The position numbers and the translations under genes are program-made. Under the pieces are notes generated by a model. That model was not told where the DNA came from, made no database searches, and saw only the letters and a list, made by a program, of their open reading frames with translations. 64,000 bases of DNA from CAZFLM01 sp964519955 (GTDB taxonomy: Bacteria; Armatimonadota; Chthonomonadetes; Chthonomonadales; CAJBBX01): positions 1 through 64,000 of the forward strand of contig CAZFLM010000023.1 of the NCBI GenBank assembly GCA_964519955.1, in the 5' to 3' direction. Shown piece after piece: positions 24,003-33,314 of the stretch (positions are counted from its first letter, which is position 1; each line of letters begins with the position of its first letter).

Positions 24003-26267
24003 ATGCCGCTTCTCGACGAACTGCCCATCGAACTCGAAAGCAGCCTCCGCGAGGTCGCCGGAGACGATGCCGCTGCTGGCGCGACCACGGCGGACGCCGA
24101 AGGCAACGGGGCATTCCGCCTCGTCTTCGAGGCCGATGTCGATCCGGAAGGCGCATTCGGCACCCAGTGGCTCGTGGTCGAGAACGGCCACGTGTACGTC
24201 TTCGCCAAGGCCAATGGCAAAGGCCCCGAGCTGCGCCACGACCTGCCCATCGAGAGCATCTCCGAAGCGAAGGCCGAGATGCTCGTCGGCAACGGCGTGC
24301 TGCAGGCCCACCAGGGCGCCGAGACCGTCACCCTCCTCCGCTATACCCACGCCACGGCCGCCGAAGCGAACTCCGTTGCCCGCCAGATATCGGCGCTGGC
24401 GAAGGGGGAGCCGCCGAAGGCCGAGAGCATCGACCACAAGAAGAAGCTCTGCCCGAAGTGCCGCCGCGTCCTGCCCGAGGACACCAGCGTCTGCCCCGGC
24501 TGCGTCAACCGCCGAGCGGTGATGGTGCGCCTGATGCGCTTCCTGAGCCCGTACAAGCTGCAGGCGGCGCTGAGCGTCTTCATCATCGTCAGCATCGTGG
24601 GCATCGAGCAGCTGCCCCCCTGGATCGGCGGCCGCATCGTTGACTCCGTGGTCACGGCCTCGCGGCACGGCACCACGGATCTGAGACCGGTCATCTTCTT
24701 CGTGATGCTCTTCGCCGCGTCGCGGTTGGTCGCCGCCGGGTTCATGTATGGTCAACGGCGCCTCAACTCGTGGCTGGGCGCGCGCGTGCTGATGGACATC
24801 CGCCTCGCGATGTTCGACAAGCTGAGTCTGCTCTCGCTGTCCTACTACGACAAGCGGCAGACCAGCTCCGTCATGGCGCGCATCACCAACGACGCGGACC
24901 ACCTGTGGGACTTCCTCGCGGACGGCATCCCCTGGTTCATCCGGACCCTGCTCACCCTGGTCTTCACGGGCTCCATCCTCTTCCGCATGGACTGGCAGAT
25001 CGCGCTCATCGTGCTGACACCGGGCGTCGGGGTGTTCCTGCTGAACCGCTGGTTCATGCCGCGCGCGCGCCGACGCTGGCGCAACGTGTGGCACCGCATC
25101 AGCAAGATGTACGCCGCGCTGGGCACCACGCTGACCGGGATGCGCGTCGTGAAGGCGTTCGCGCAGGAGGATCGCGAGGTCAACCGCTTCCGCGACCGCA
25201 ACCTGCAGGTCTTCCACGCCAGCTACGCGGCCAACGCGATGTGGGCCATCTACTGGCCGGTTCTCGGGCTCGTGATGAGCCTGGGATCGTACATCGTATG
25301 GCTCCTCGGCGGCTACAAGGTGCTGCACGGCTCGATGACAGTGGGGACGATGACCGCCTTCAGCGGGTACCTCGCCGGCTTCTACATGCCGTTCCAGGAC
25401 TTCAGCCGCGTCATCGATTGGTCTACCCGCTCCTTGACCGCGGCCGACCGCGTGTTCGAGGTGCTGGACACCGAGCCGGACATGCTCGACACCTCCGACG
25501 CGGCAGCGCTGCCCGAGATGAAGGGCGAGGTCGAGTTCGACGACGTGACCTTCACCTACGACGGCGCGCGCCATGTGCTGGAGGACTTCACGCTCAAGGT
25601 GGAGCCCGGCGAGATGATCGGCCTCGTCGGCCACAGCGGCGCGGGGAAGTCCACCATCATCAGCCTCCTCGCGCGCTTCTACGACGTGGCAGATGGCGCC
25701 ATCAGGATCGACGGCCTCGACGTGCGCAAGATCCGCGGCTGCGACTTCCGCCGCCAGCTCGGCATCGTGCTGCAGGAGCCCCTGCTGTTCCCGGGCTCCA
25801 TCCGCGACAACATCGCGTACGCCAAGCCCGACGCCACGTTCGAGGAGATCATGCGGGCGGCGAAGGCGGCCAATTGCCACGAGTTCGTGCTGAAGTTCCC
25901 GGATGGCTACGACACGCAGTGCGGCGAGCGCGGACAGCGCCTCTCCGGTGGTGAGCGCCAGCGCATCTCCATCGCCCGCGCCATCCTGCACGACCCGAAG
26001 ATCCTGATCCTCGACGAGGCCACCGCCAGCGTCGACACCGAGACCGAGAAGCAGATTCAGGAGGCCATCCAGCGCCTCGTCCAGAACCGCACCACCTTCG
26101 CCATCGCCCACCGCCTCAGCACCCTGCGCTACGCCAGCCGCCTCGTGGTGATGAAGGAGGGCAAGATGGTGGAGTGCGGCAGCCACGACGAGCTGATGGA
26201 GCTGGACGGCGTCTACGCGAACCTGGTCACCATCCAGACCGAGGTCAACCGCATCCGCGCGGTGTAG
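24003..26267 (+). CDS. ABC exporter with N-terminal extension and zinc ribbon
   Basis: A 754-residue half-transporter. Residues 1-145 form a soluble beta-rich domain; Cys150, Cys153, Cys164 and Cys167 (CPKC...CPGC) make a zinc ribbon; six TM helices span about 175-470; and the nucleotide-binding domain has Walker A GHSGAGKST, signature LSGGERQR, Walker B ILILDEATASVD and switch AIAHRLST. Normal half-exporters are about 580-600 residues, so the first 170 are extra. The N-terminal domain resembles that of transporters encoded with DUF1854 proteins, sometimes labelled cyanophycin metabolism associated. The DUF1854 gene follows 236 bases later. The substrate is unknown. Confidence 0.92.
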   Translation: MPLLDELPIELESSLREVAGDDAAAGATTADAEGNGAFRLVFEADVDPEGAFGTQWLVVENGHVYVFAKANGKGPELRHDLPIESISEAKAEMLVGNGVLQAHQGAETVTLLRYTHATAAEANSVARQISALAKGEPPKAESIDHKKKLCPKCRRVLPEDTSVCPGCVNRRAVMVRLMRFLSPYKLQAALSVFIIVSIVGIEQLPPWIGGRIVDSVVTASRHGTTDLRPVIFFVMLFAASRLVAAGFMYGQRRLNSWLGARVLMDIRLAMFDKLSLLSLSYYDKRQTSSVMARITNDADHLWDFLADGIPWFIRTLLTLVFTGSILFRMDWQIALIVLTPGVGVFLLNRWFMPRARRRWRNVWHRISKMYAALGTTLTGMRVVKAFAQEDREVNRFRDRNLQVFHASYAANAMWAIYWPVLGLVMSLGSYIVWLLGGYKVLHGSMTVGTMTAFSGYLAGFYMPFQDFSRVIDWSTRSLTAADRVFEVLDTEPDMLDTSDAAALPEMKGEVEFDDVTFTYDGARHVLEDFTLKVEPGEMIGLVGHSGAGKSTIISLLARFYDVADGAIRIDGLDVRKIRGCDFRRQLGIVLQEPLLFPGSIRDNIAYAKPDATFEEIMRAAKAANCHEFVLKFPDGYDTQCGERGQRLSGGERQRISIARAILHDPKILILDEATASVDTETEKQIQEAIQRLVQNRTTFAIAHRLSTLRYASRLVVMKEGKMVECGSHDELMELDGVYANLVTIQTEVNRIRAV

Positions 26268-26273
26268 AACGGC

Positions 26274-26495
26274 GGGGGTTGGGGGTTGGGGACTGGGGGC
26301 TGGCCGCTTCCGGCGGCGGACTTGGGACTCGGGGATTGGAGATGCGGCGGCGCGGCGGGGTGCCCACAGCCATCCGAGGCACCATCGATACCAGCATCCC
26401 GCCGTGATCGGTGGACATCGGTGTTCATCTGTGGTTGCAGTTGCCGTTATCTGCGTGCATCCGCGTCCATCTGCGGTTGCATCTGACGTTACCGG
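26274..26495. repeat. Low-complexity and dispersed repeats between ABC and DUF1854 genes
   Basis: 26274-26335 is G-rich simple sequence built on TTGGGACT-like words, mirrored by C-rich copies at 31305-31362. 26408-26495 is the reverse complement of a dispersed element built on words such as CACAGATGAACACCGATG and GCACGCAGATAACGG, which recurs at 27036, 30970 and 31139. Confidence 0.8.
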
Positions 26496-26503
26496 GGTGT
26501 TAC

Positions 26504-27025
26504 GTGACTGACGAGATCATCGCCACCGAGCCGGACTCGTACGAGCTGCGCGTCCTCGATCCGCGCAAGATCCGCATCTTCCAGTACGGCGGCCTGACAC
26601 GCCTGACCCTGGAGGGTGACCGATCCTGGGTCAAGGTGATGATCGTCCGCGCCCTCCCCATCTCCGACCCGGACTTCTACTACGGGGTGCTCGACGGCGC
26701 TGGCAAGGACGTCGGGCTCATCCGGGACCCGCGCGACCTCGACGACGAGTCCCTCCGCGCTGTGGAGGAGCACCTCGAGCTGCGCTACTTCACGCCGGTC
26801 GTCGAGCAGGTCGTCTCCGTTAAGGAGGAGTTCGGCACCGTCTACTGGACCTTCGCGACGAACCGCGGGGTCAAGGAGGTCGTCGCCCGCAACCTGCGCG
26901 ACAACCTGCAGGAGCTGACCGCCACCCGCGTCCTTGTGACCGACGTCGACGGCAACCGCTACGAGTTCCCCGACATCTCCACGCTCGACCCCCTGACGGT
27001 AAGCATCATCCTGCGGCACCTGTAG
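26504..27025 (+). CDS. DUF1854 family protein
   Basis: A 173-residue protein matching the DUF1854 pattern: YELRVLDPRKIRIFQYGGLT, then VKVMIVRALPISDPDFYYGV, RDLDDESLRAVEEHLELRYF and VLVTDVDGNRYEFPDISTLD. It is cytoplasmic, with no TM segment. The GTG at 26504 (with GGGGTG upstream) is chosen because the frame further upstream is only dispersed repeat. DUF1854 genes commonly sit beside ABC exporters with an N-terminal extension, as here, and some such pairs are near cyanophycin synthetase genes; no cyanophycin gene is present in this window. Confidence 0.85.
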   Translation: MTDEIIATEPDSYELRVLDPRKIRIFQYGGLTRLTLEGDRSWVKVMIVRALPISDPDFYYGVLDGAGKDVGLIRDPRDLDDESLRAVEEHLELRYFTPVVEQVVSVKEEFGTVYWTFATNRGVKEVVARNLRDNLQELTATRVLVTDVDGNRYEFPDISTLDPLTVSIILRHL

Positions 27026-27035
27026 AGCCTGGGCG

Positions 27036-27185
27036 GGACCGCGGATGCACGCGGATTGACGCAGGTAACGACAGAGGGAATCCACCGATGCACAGAGATG
27101 AACACCGATGCGGCCCCGGTGGGCTTGGCCGCCCCTCGCCCTCGACGTCATCCTGAGCCGCCTCTGCGAAGGATCCGGCCGCGCG
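27036..27185. repeat. Two dispersed repeat families upstream of the HzsA-like gene
   Basis: 27036-27115 carries the GCACAGAGATGAACACCGATG element. 27146-27183 carries GTCATCCTGAGCCGCC followed by CGAAGGATCCGGCCG, an imperfect palindrome also at 31079-31114. Both families appear in the same order downstream of the next gene, so the gene 27316-30963 is bracketed by repeat pairs. Nothing else is seen in the 290-base gap. Confidence 0.8.
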
Positions 27186-27315
27186 GTCCGCGTCGGCGCA
27201 CCAGTGCGTTGGTCCTCCGCACCCAGAAGGTATCACCCCGGCGCTGGCCGAACCTGAGGGGCAGCGCGCTGAGGTCCGCTCCGAGCGCGCCGACCAGCTC
27301 CATGAGGCGCAGCCC

Positions 27316-30300
27316 GTGAGACGCAGCCTGGCTCTATCGATGCTCGCAGCCCCAGCCGCCTGCCTGGCCGTGGCGGTCGCCCAGACGCCCCGGAAGGACG
27401 CACCGCCGCGCCTGCCGGACTTCGGCCGCGATGCGTTCACCGTATCGGCATGGGTGCGCACGACGGAGGGCGGGACCATACTCGCCCGCGCCCCGCGGAC
27501 CGGCAACTGGGCGCCGCAGGGCAAGAGCCTCTTCGTCCGCGACGGCAAGCTCTGCTACGACATCGGCTGGGTCGGCGTTATCACATCGGCTGCCACGGTC
27601 GGCAACGGCAAGTGGCACCACGTGGCGATCACCGGGCCGGCCGACTACACGCTCTACGTGGACGGCGCGCCGAACGCCCATGCCTCGCTCGCGGCTGCGC
27701 CCGACCCATCCGACCAGGTCATCCGCCTCGGCTACACGACGCCCAACTTCCCCGACCCGTCCGGCCTGCGCGGCGCTCTGCGCGACGTGCGCATCTACGC
27801 GCGGCGGCTGTCCGATGCCGAGGCGCGTGCGCTGGCCGCGGGCTCCGGCACCAGCGAGGGGCTCGTCGCCTGGTGGAAGCTGGCCGGCAGCCTGGCCAAC
27901 GCGGTACCCGGCGGGAGCGAACTGCGCGCACAGGGCGTCCGCCCGACGTACGTCGAAGGTGGCAGCGCGATCCAGCTCGACGGCGGCACCGGCTTCGACG
28001 TAGCCGGCTCGGCTCCGCAACCACCGGTGATCCCGAAGATCGACTACGCGAAGCTCCGGGCAGAGCATCCGCTGCTGTCGTTCGACAAGATCCTGTTCGT
28101 CCGGCGCAAGACCTACCAGTCCTCCCACTACTACACGGACTACATCGACGGATGCCGCTACTTTGGCGGAGGGCTCTGTACGCTGGACCTGCGCACCGGC
28201 AAGGTGGCCGACATCGTGCCGTCCATGCGGAACGGCATCTTCGGCCGGTTCGACCTCTCCTACGACGCCAAACGCATCGTGTTCGACTGGAAGGCGGCAC
28301 CCGAGAAGGGCTTCCGCATCTACGAGGTCGGCGTGGACGGCACCGGGCTGCGGCAGCTCACCTTCGAGCCGGCCAACGAGCAGGAGCTGGTCCACCGCTA
28401 CCGCACGCTGGGCACGCCCTCCGGCATCCCATACCAGTCCGGTACGGACGACATGCACCCGTGCTACCTGCCGAACGGCGACATCGTGTTCATCTCGACG
28501 CGCTGCCAGAAGGGCATCCTCTGCGACGGGCCGGACGTGCTGACGAGCACCGTGCTCTACCGCATGGACCGCGACGGCCGGAACATGCGCCCGCTCTCCT
28601 ACAACAGCGTGAGCGAGGCAACGCCCTCCGTCACGCAGGACGGCCGCATCCTCTACACGCGGTGGGAGTACGTCGACAAGGGCGCCTCCGCGTGCAAGTG
28701 CACCTGGGTGATGAACCCGGACGGCTCGCGCACCGCGGAGGTGTACGCCAACAACATCCCGGACCCGACCACGTTCATCGACTGCCGGGACATCCCGGGC
28801 AAGCCGAACACGTTCGTCGTGGTGGGCGCGCCGCACATGCCGGCCGGAGTCGGCAGCATCATCCGGTTGAACACCAACTGGTCGCTCCGAACCACCGCCC
28901 CGATGCACTTCCTGACGCCCGACATCCAGACGCCGGACGAGTTCGGCTTCCGCCACCTGCGCGCGGGCAAGTGGGTCACCGACACGCTCGGGCCGCTCTT
29001 CCGCGAGCCCTACCCGCTCTCCGCGTCCGAGTTTCTGGTCTCGTACAACGCGGACCAGCCGCACAACGCCCCGACGGGCTATGGCATCTACCTGCTCGAC
29101 GACCAGGGCCGGCGCGAGCCCATCTACCGCGACCCGGTCTACTCGTGCTGGGAGGCCTACCCGCTACGCCCGCGCGCCAAGCCGCCGATCATCCCGGACG
29201 CCGCGCCGAAGGCCTCTGCCACCGGCACGCTGATGCTGCAGGACGTCTACCAGGGCATGACCGGCATCGCGCGCGGGCGCGTGAAGTACCTGCGCATCAT
29301 GGAGGATGTGCCGCGCCCGTGGGCCGCCCGGCGCTACTGGTCCGGCGACGACAACCCCGCCATGCAGCAGCACGTGGCGATCGGCATCGACGGGCACCTC
29401 GCGCCGAAGCTGACCCACGGCGTCGTGCCGGTGCGACCGGACGGCTCGGCCTGCTTCACCGTCCCGGCGCGGCGCAACGTGTACTTCCAGGCGCTGGATG
29501 AGAACTACATGGAGCTGCAGCGCATGCGCTCCTTCGTCAACCTGAACCCGGGCGAGGTGCGCGGCTGCGTCGGCTGCCACGAGGAGAAGCGCCAGGCGCC
29601 CGCGGGCGGCCACTACCCGGCGGCGTTCTGGTACGCGCCCGACCGGCCCAAGGCGCAGCCCGGCGAGCGGGTGCCGCGCACCATCCACTACGCGACCGAC
29701 GTGCAGCCCATCCTCGACAAGCACTGCGCCCCCTGCCACTCGGGCGCGGCGCCGTCGGGCGGGCTGGACCTCTCCGGCGAGCTGACGGAGCGCTTCTGCC
29801 GGTCGTACGAGACGATCATGGCGCACGGGCTGGCGGGGCGCGTCGTGAACGAGATCGGGCCGAACGGGCTGGGCAAGCACGCGAACGTCGAGAGCGCCGA
29901 CCCGCTGACCTACGGCTCCCACACGAGTCGCCTGGCCGCCCTGGTGCAGCAGCAGCACGGGGGAGCGCGCCTGAGCCAGGAGGAGTTCATCCGCCTCGTC
30001 ACCTGGCTCGACGCGAACGCGCCCTACTACGGCACCTACGATGGACGCGTCAACCTGAAGTACCGCGACATGCCCGACTTCCGCCCCGCACCCATCGAGG
30101 GCCCGGGCGCGACCGCCGGGTCCGGCCCACCGAAGCCGCTGCCGGGCCGATCCCACCCGTTCCTCTGCACCGACAATGGCCACAACATGGTCTACGAGGT
30201 CGCGGCGTCGGGCGCGATCACCTGGGAGTACCCCGCGACCTTCGGCCAGGACGTCTGGCGTCTGCCGAATGGCAACGTGCTGTTCAGCCACCTGCGCGGC

Positions 30301-30963
30301 GTCAAGGAGGTCACCCGCGACAAGCGCGTGGTCTGGGAGTACCGGTCGCCGGACGGCACCGAGGTGCACAACTGCCAGCCGCTGCCGGACGGCTCGGTAA
30401 TGGTGTGCGAGTGTGGCACGCAGCGGATCATCGAGATCGGGCGCGATGGCGCGATCCGCAAGGAGGTCCGCGTCCCGACGAGCACGCCCACCGTGCACAT
30501 GCAGTACCGCATCGCGCGGAAGCTGGCAAGTGGGCACTACCTCATCGCGCTGGTCGGCGAGCACATGGTCCGCGAGATCGACGGCGACGGCAAGACGGTC
30601 CGCTCGATCCCCGTGCCCGGCGACGTGTTCGTCGCGATCCGCCTGCCGAACGGCAATACGCTCATCGGCTGTGGCGACGGCCACCAGGTGATCGAGGTCG
30701 ACCCGCGGGACAAGGTCGTCTGGTCCATCCAGGAGAACGAGCTGCGCGGCCACCCGCTGCGCTTCGTCGCGGGCTTGCAGCGCCTGCCAAACGGCAACAC
30801 GGTCGTCTGCAACTGGGGAGGCCACGGCCACATCGCCGAGCAGCCGCTGGTCTTCGAGGTGACGCGCGACAAGAAGGTGGTGTGGCAGGTCGACGACTAT
30901 GGCCTCTTCCGCACCATCTCCAACATCCAGCTCCTCGACGTGCCGGGGCCGCCGCTGCGGTAG
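27316..30963 (+). CDS. Secreted LamG / HzsA-like / cytochrome c / PQQ-propeller multidomain protein
   Basis: A 1215-residue exported protein. Signal peptide 1-23 ends AVAVAQTP. Residues 35-195 fit a LamG/concanavalin domain (FTVSAWVRTTEGGTILAR, IRLGYTTPNFPDP). About 240-745 matches the HzsA-related propeller common in PVC and Armatimonadota (PSMRNGIFGRFDLSYDAKRI, DDMHPCYLPNGDIVFISTRC). Two c-type heme sites follow: GCVGCHEEK near 752 and HCAPCHSG near 803. Residues 925-1215 form a PQQ-like propeller of LPNGN repeats, paralogous to the protein at 36946-37821. GTG start with GAGG eight bases before. The role is probably periplasmic redox or glycan sensing; hydrazine synthesis is not implied. 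Confidence 0.85.
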   Translation: MRRSLALSMLAAPAACLAVAVAQTPRKDAPPRLPDFGRDAFTVSAWVRTTEGGTILARAPRTGNWAPQGKSLFVRDGKLCYDIGWVGVITSAATVGNGKWHHVAITGPADYTLYVDGAPNAHASLAAAPDPSDQVIRLGYTTPNFPDPSGLRGALRDVRIYARRLSDAEARALAAGSGTSEGLVAWWKLAGSLANAVPGGSELRAQGVRPTYVEGGSAIQLDGGTGFDVAGSAPQPPVIPKIDYAKLRAEHPLLSFDKILFVRRKTYQSSHYYTDYIDGCRYFGGGLCTLDLRTGKVADIVPSMRNGIFGRFDLSYDAKRIVFDWKAAPEKGFRIYEVGVDGTGLRQLTFEPANEQELVHRYRTLGTPSGIPYQSGTDDMHPCYLPNGDIVFISTRCQKGILCDGPDVLTSTVLYRMDRDGRNMRPLSYNSVSEATPSVTQDGRILYTRWEYVDKGASACKCTWVMNPDGSRTAEVYANNIPDPTTFIDCRDIPGKPNTFVVVGAPHMPAGVGSIIRLNTNWSLRTTAPMHFLTPDIQTPDEFGFRHLRAGKWVTDTLGPLFREPYPLSASEFLVSYNADQPHNAPTGYGIYLLDDQGRREPIYRDPVYSCWEAYPLRPRAKPPIIPDAAPKASATGTLMLQDVYQGMTGIARGRVKYLRIMEDVPRPWAARRYWSGDDNPAMQQHVAIGIDGHLAPKLTHGVVPVRPDGSACFTVPARRNVYFQALDENYMELQRMRSFVNLNPGEVRGCVGCHEEKRQAPAGGHYPAAFWYAPDRPKAQPGERVPRTIHYATDVQPILDKHCAPCHSGAAPSGGLDLSGELTERFCRSYETIMAHGLAGRVVNEIGPNGLGKHANVESADPLTYGSHTSRLAALVQQQHGGARLSQEEFIRLVTWLDANAPYYGTYDGRVNLKYRDMPDFRPAPIEGPGATAGSGPPKPLPGRSHPFLCTDNGHNMVYEVAASGAITWEYPATFGQDVWRLPNGNVLFSHLRGVKEVTRDKRVVWEYRSPDGTEVHNCQPLPDGSVMVCECGTQRIIEIGRDGAIRKEVRVPTSTPTVHMQYRIARKLASGHYLIALVGEHMVREIDGDGKTVRSIPVPGDVFVAIRLPNGNTLIGCGDGHQVIEVDPRDKVVWSIQENELRGHPLRFVAGLQRLPNGNTVVCNWGGHGHIAEQPLVFEVTRDKKVVWQVDDYGLFRTISNIQLLDVPGPPLR

Positions 30964-31375
30964 AAGGACAGGAATGCAACCGCAGATGCACGCAGATGGA
31001 CGCAGATAACGGCGAAGGGCGGAACCACAGATGAACACCGACGAGGGCGGATGGGCTCGGCGACGCCAGGCCGTTGCCGTCATCCTGAGCCGCCCTCGCG
31101 AAGGATCCGGCCGGGCGCTCCAATGCGCAGAACGGCGAACCGACTCCACCGATGCACGGAGATGAACGAGGATAACGACAACGGCGGAACCACGGATCAA
31201 CACCGACGAGGACGGATTAGGGAGGGATGGGCTGTGGTGGGATGGGCCTCCGCGCCCGTCCGGTAGGATCTGCCAGTGTCGGCCATCCCGACCAACCATC
31301 TCGACCAGCCCCAAGCCCCAAGTCCCAAGTCCCAACCCCCAAGTCCCAAGTCCCGCACCAAACCGGAGGCCACTG
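30964..31375. repeat. Repeat-filled intergenic region
   Basis: This 412-base gap holds, in order: the CAGATGAACACCGACGAGG element (30970-31045), the TCATCCTGAG...CGAAGGATCCGGCCG element (31079-31114), a second AACACCGACGAGGACGG element (31139-31215), GGTGGGATGGGCCTCCGCGC (31231-31270) and C-rich simple sequence of CCCAAGT words (31305-31362). No gene is seen. CGGAGG near the end is the RBS of the next gene. Confidence 0.8.
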
Positions 31376-33085
31376 ATGCCCGATCATGCCGCATTCGCCC
31401 TGGAGACCTACGCCCGACGCGCCTTCAACTACCTGGACCGCATGGTCGACGCGGACGGGCTGCCCTACTTCGACGTGTTCTGGCAGGAGCCCGCGGAGGC
31501 CGCGCACGACTGGCCCGACTTCGGCGACGTGATGACGCGGGCGCTGCAGGGCGCAGTGATGGCGCGGCGCATGACCGGGCAGACGTGCGTCAACGAGGAG
31601 CGCTGGCTTGCGAAGGCGCTGGGCTACCTCGAACCGGCGAACGGCCTGCTCACCAGACCCGCGACAGGCTTCTCGGAGCCCGGCGCCGACCCCGGCGACT
31701 ACTGCCTGACGCTCTACGCGTTCGTGACGGTGTACGACGACAACCCCACGCCCGAGATGGCCGCGATCATCCGCCGCATGGTCGACGGCTTCCCGGCCAT
31801 CCGCTGCGACAACCCGTACTTCATGGGCTTCGCGATCAAGGGGCTCATGGCCGCCGCGCGCAGCCTGAACTACGCCCCGGCCATCGAGCACGCCGCCTGG
31901 TGCGCGCGCCTGGTCACCGAGGAGAAGCCGGTCATCCAGGCGGACAACACGTACCCGCTGAATGGGCACATGCACAGCTACACCCGCGCGATGGTGGGGC
32001 TGGCCGACTACGCGCTCTACACGAAGGACCCCGTGCTCTTCAGCCGCGTCGACGCCGCCTACCGCTTCCTGCGCAAGCTCGACCCGGGCTTCGGCTTCCT
32101 GCCCGAGGTGGTCGACCGCCAGGGCGACATCATCGCGTGCGAGACCTGCGCGCTGATGGACTACGTCGGCCTGGGCGTGACGCTCGCGAACCATGGCCAC
32201 CCGGAGTACTGGGGCGGCATCGAGCGGCTGGTGCGCAACCACCTCGCCGAGAGCCAGGCGGTCGACAACTCGTGGCTGGTCTCCGACGACGCCTCGCAGG
32301 ACACGGAGCAGTTCTCCCACCGCCAGATCGGCGAGCGGATGGTGGGCGCCTACGCGGGGTGGAGTTCGCCGACGCACATCCTGGCCTGCCGCGAGGAACT
32401 GCACTGGGGCGGACCGGAGCTACGGGGCAAGATCCGCGCGTTCCAGAACTGCTGCGGCGGCTCCGGCACGCACGCCTACTACATCGCCTGGAAGAGCGCC
32501 GCGCGATTCGCGGACGGCACGCTCTCGGTGAACCTGCACATCGATAAGCGCCTGCCCCAAGCCGAGATCCGCTGCGACCAGCCCTACGCGGGACGCCTGA
32601 CGGTGCGCCTGGACGCGGCCTGCGACGTGCGCCTGCGCCTGCCCGACTTCTGCGCGCACCGCGAGGTCACCGTCGCCGTCGAGGGCCGCGCCGCCGAGAC
32701 GGCCATCGACGGCAACTACGCGGTGGTGCGAGACTGCCGCCCGGGCGACACGCTCACGATGGCCTACCCGCTGGCGGTGCGCACGGAGAAGGTGACGATC
32801 GGCAACCGCCGCGCCGACGCGCCCGCCTCGGCGAACCTGCGCCCCCTGCGCCGCTACCGCTACCGCCTGACGTGGAAGGGCGACACGGTGGTGGCCATCG
32901 ACCCCGCCGGCCCCATGCCCCGCCAGGCATACTCCGACTTCGAGTCGCGCAAGGTGGAGGTCTACTACGGCGAGGAGGGCCCCGGCCGCCTCTACCAGCG
33001 CGCCCACATGCTCGACAAGGCCGAGGCGGAGCACGTGGAGCTGGCGATGGACGACGGCGGGGTGGAGTACTGGGCGGGGCTGTGA
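31376..33085 (+). CDS. GH127-like beta-L-arabinofuranosidase family protein
   Basis: A 569-residue (alpha/alpha)6-barrel enzyme with a C-terminal beta-sandwich. The GH127 zinc/catalytic site is recognisable: an E-x-C pair in IACETCALMDYVG (about residues 260-264) and the double Cys in FQNCCGGSGTHAYY (about 359-360), where the second-site Cys acts as nucleophile in characterised GH127 enzymes. Two family hallmarks therefore agree, although CCGG replaces the usual CCPP. There is no signal peptide, so it acts in the cytoplasm or is exported by another route. CGGAGG six bases before the ATG supports the start. The likely substrate is arabinosidic plant oligosaccharides. Confidence 0.82.
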   Translation: MPDHAAFALETYARRAFNYLDRMVDADGLPYFDVFWQEPAEAAHDWPDFGDVMTRALQGAVMARRMTGQTCVNEERWLAKALGYLEPANGLLTRPATGFSEPGADPGDYCLTLYAFVTVYDDNPTPEMAAIIRRMVDGFPAIRCDNPYFMGFAIKGLMAAARSLNYAPAIEHAAWCARLVTEEKPVIQADNTYPLNGHMHSYTRAMVGLADYALYTKDPVLFSRVDAAYRFLRKLDPGFGFLPEVVDRQGDIIACETCALMDYVGLGVTLANHGHPEYWGGIERLVRNHLAESQAVDNSWLVSDDASQDTEQFSHRQIGERMVGAYAGWSSPTHILACREELHWGGPELRGKIRAFQNCCGGSGTHAYYIAWKSAARFADGTLSVNLHIDKRLPQAEIRCDQPYAGRLTVRLDAACDVRLRLPDFCAHREVTVAVEGRAAETAIDGNYAVVRDCRPGDTLTMAYPLAVRTEKVTIGNRRADAPASANLRPLRRYRYRLTWKGDTVVAIDPAGPMPRQAYSDFESRKVEVYYGEEGPGRLYQRAHMLDKAEAEHVELAMDDGGVEYWAGL

Positions 33086-33110
33086 GTTAGGTGCGAATGC
33101 AGACACCCAT

Positions 33111-33154
33111 GGTGGTTCCCCGGTGGTTCCTGGGGTGACGGCGGAGGAACCACC
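33111..33154 (+). terminator. Terminator-like hairpin with duplicated arm
   Basis: GGTGGTTCC occurs at 33111-33119 and again at 33122-33130; either copy can pair with GGAACCACC at 33146-33154. It lies 26 bases after the GH127-like gene. The remainder of the gap to 33314 shows nothing recognisable. Confidence 0.5.
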
Positions 33155-33314
33155 GAGGTCTGAACATGACATAGTGCGACCACACACGGCGAGAAGGCGG
33201 GGGACGGTGGGATGCCGGCTGTGCATGACGGGCTCTGTATGGTGCCGGGCCGCGGGTCGCCATCTGGTGCGCGCCGGGCGCGTCCTGAGTAACTCGCCCG
33301 CGCGGCGGCGGCCG

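Noticed and set aside
23970..26186. 738-codon minus-strand open frame
   Set aside because: Antisense to the ABC transporter with its complete Walker A, signature and Walker B motifs; no domain in the antisense product.
27316..30963. True hydrazine synthase subunit
   Set aside because: Only the HzsA-related propeller is shared; no hzsB/C or other anammox genes are present and LamG and PQQ domains are added.
29164..31335. 723-codon minus-strand open frame
   Set aside because: Antisense to the HzsA-like gene and running through dispersed repeats.
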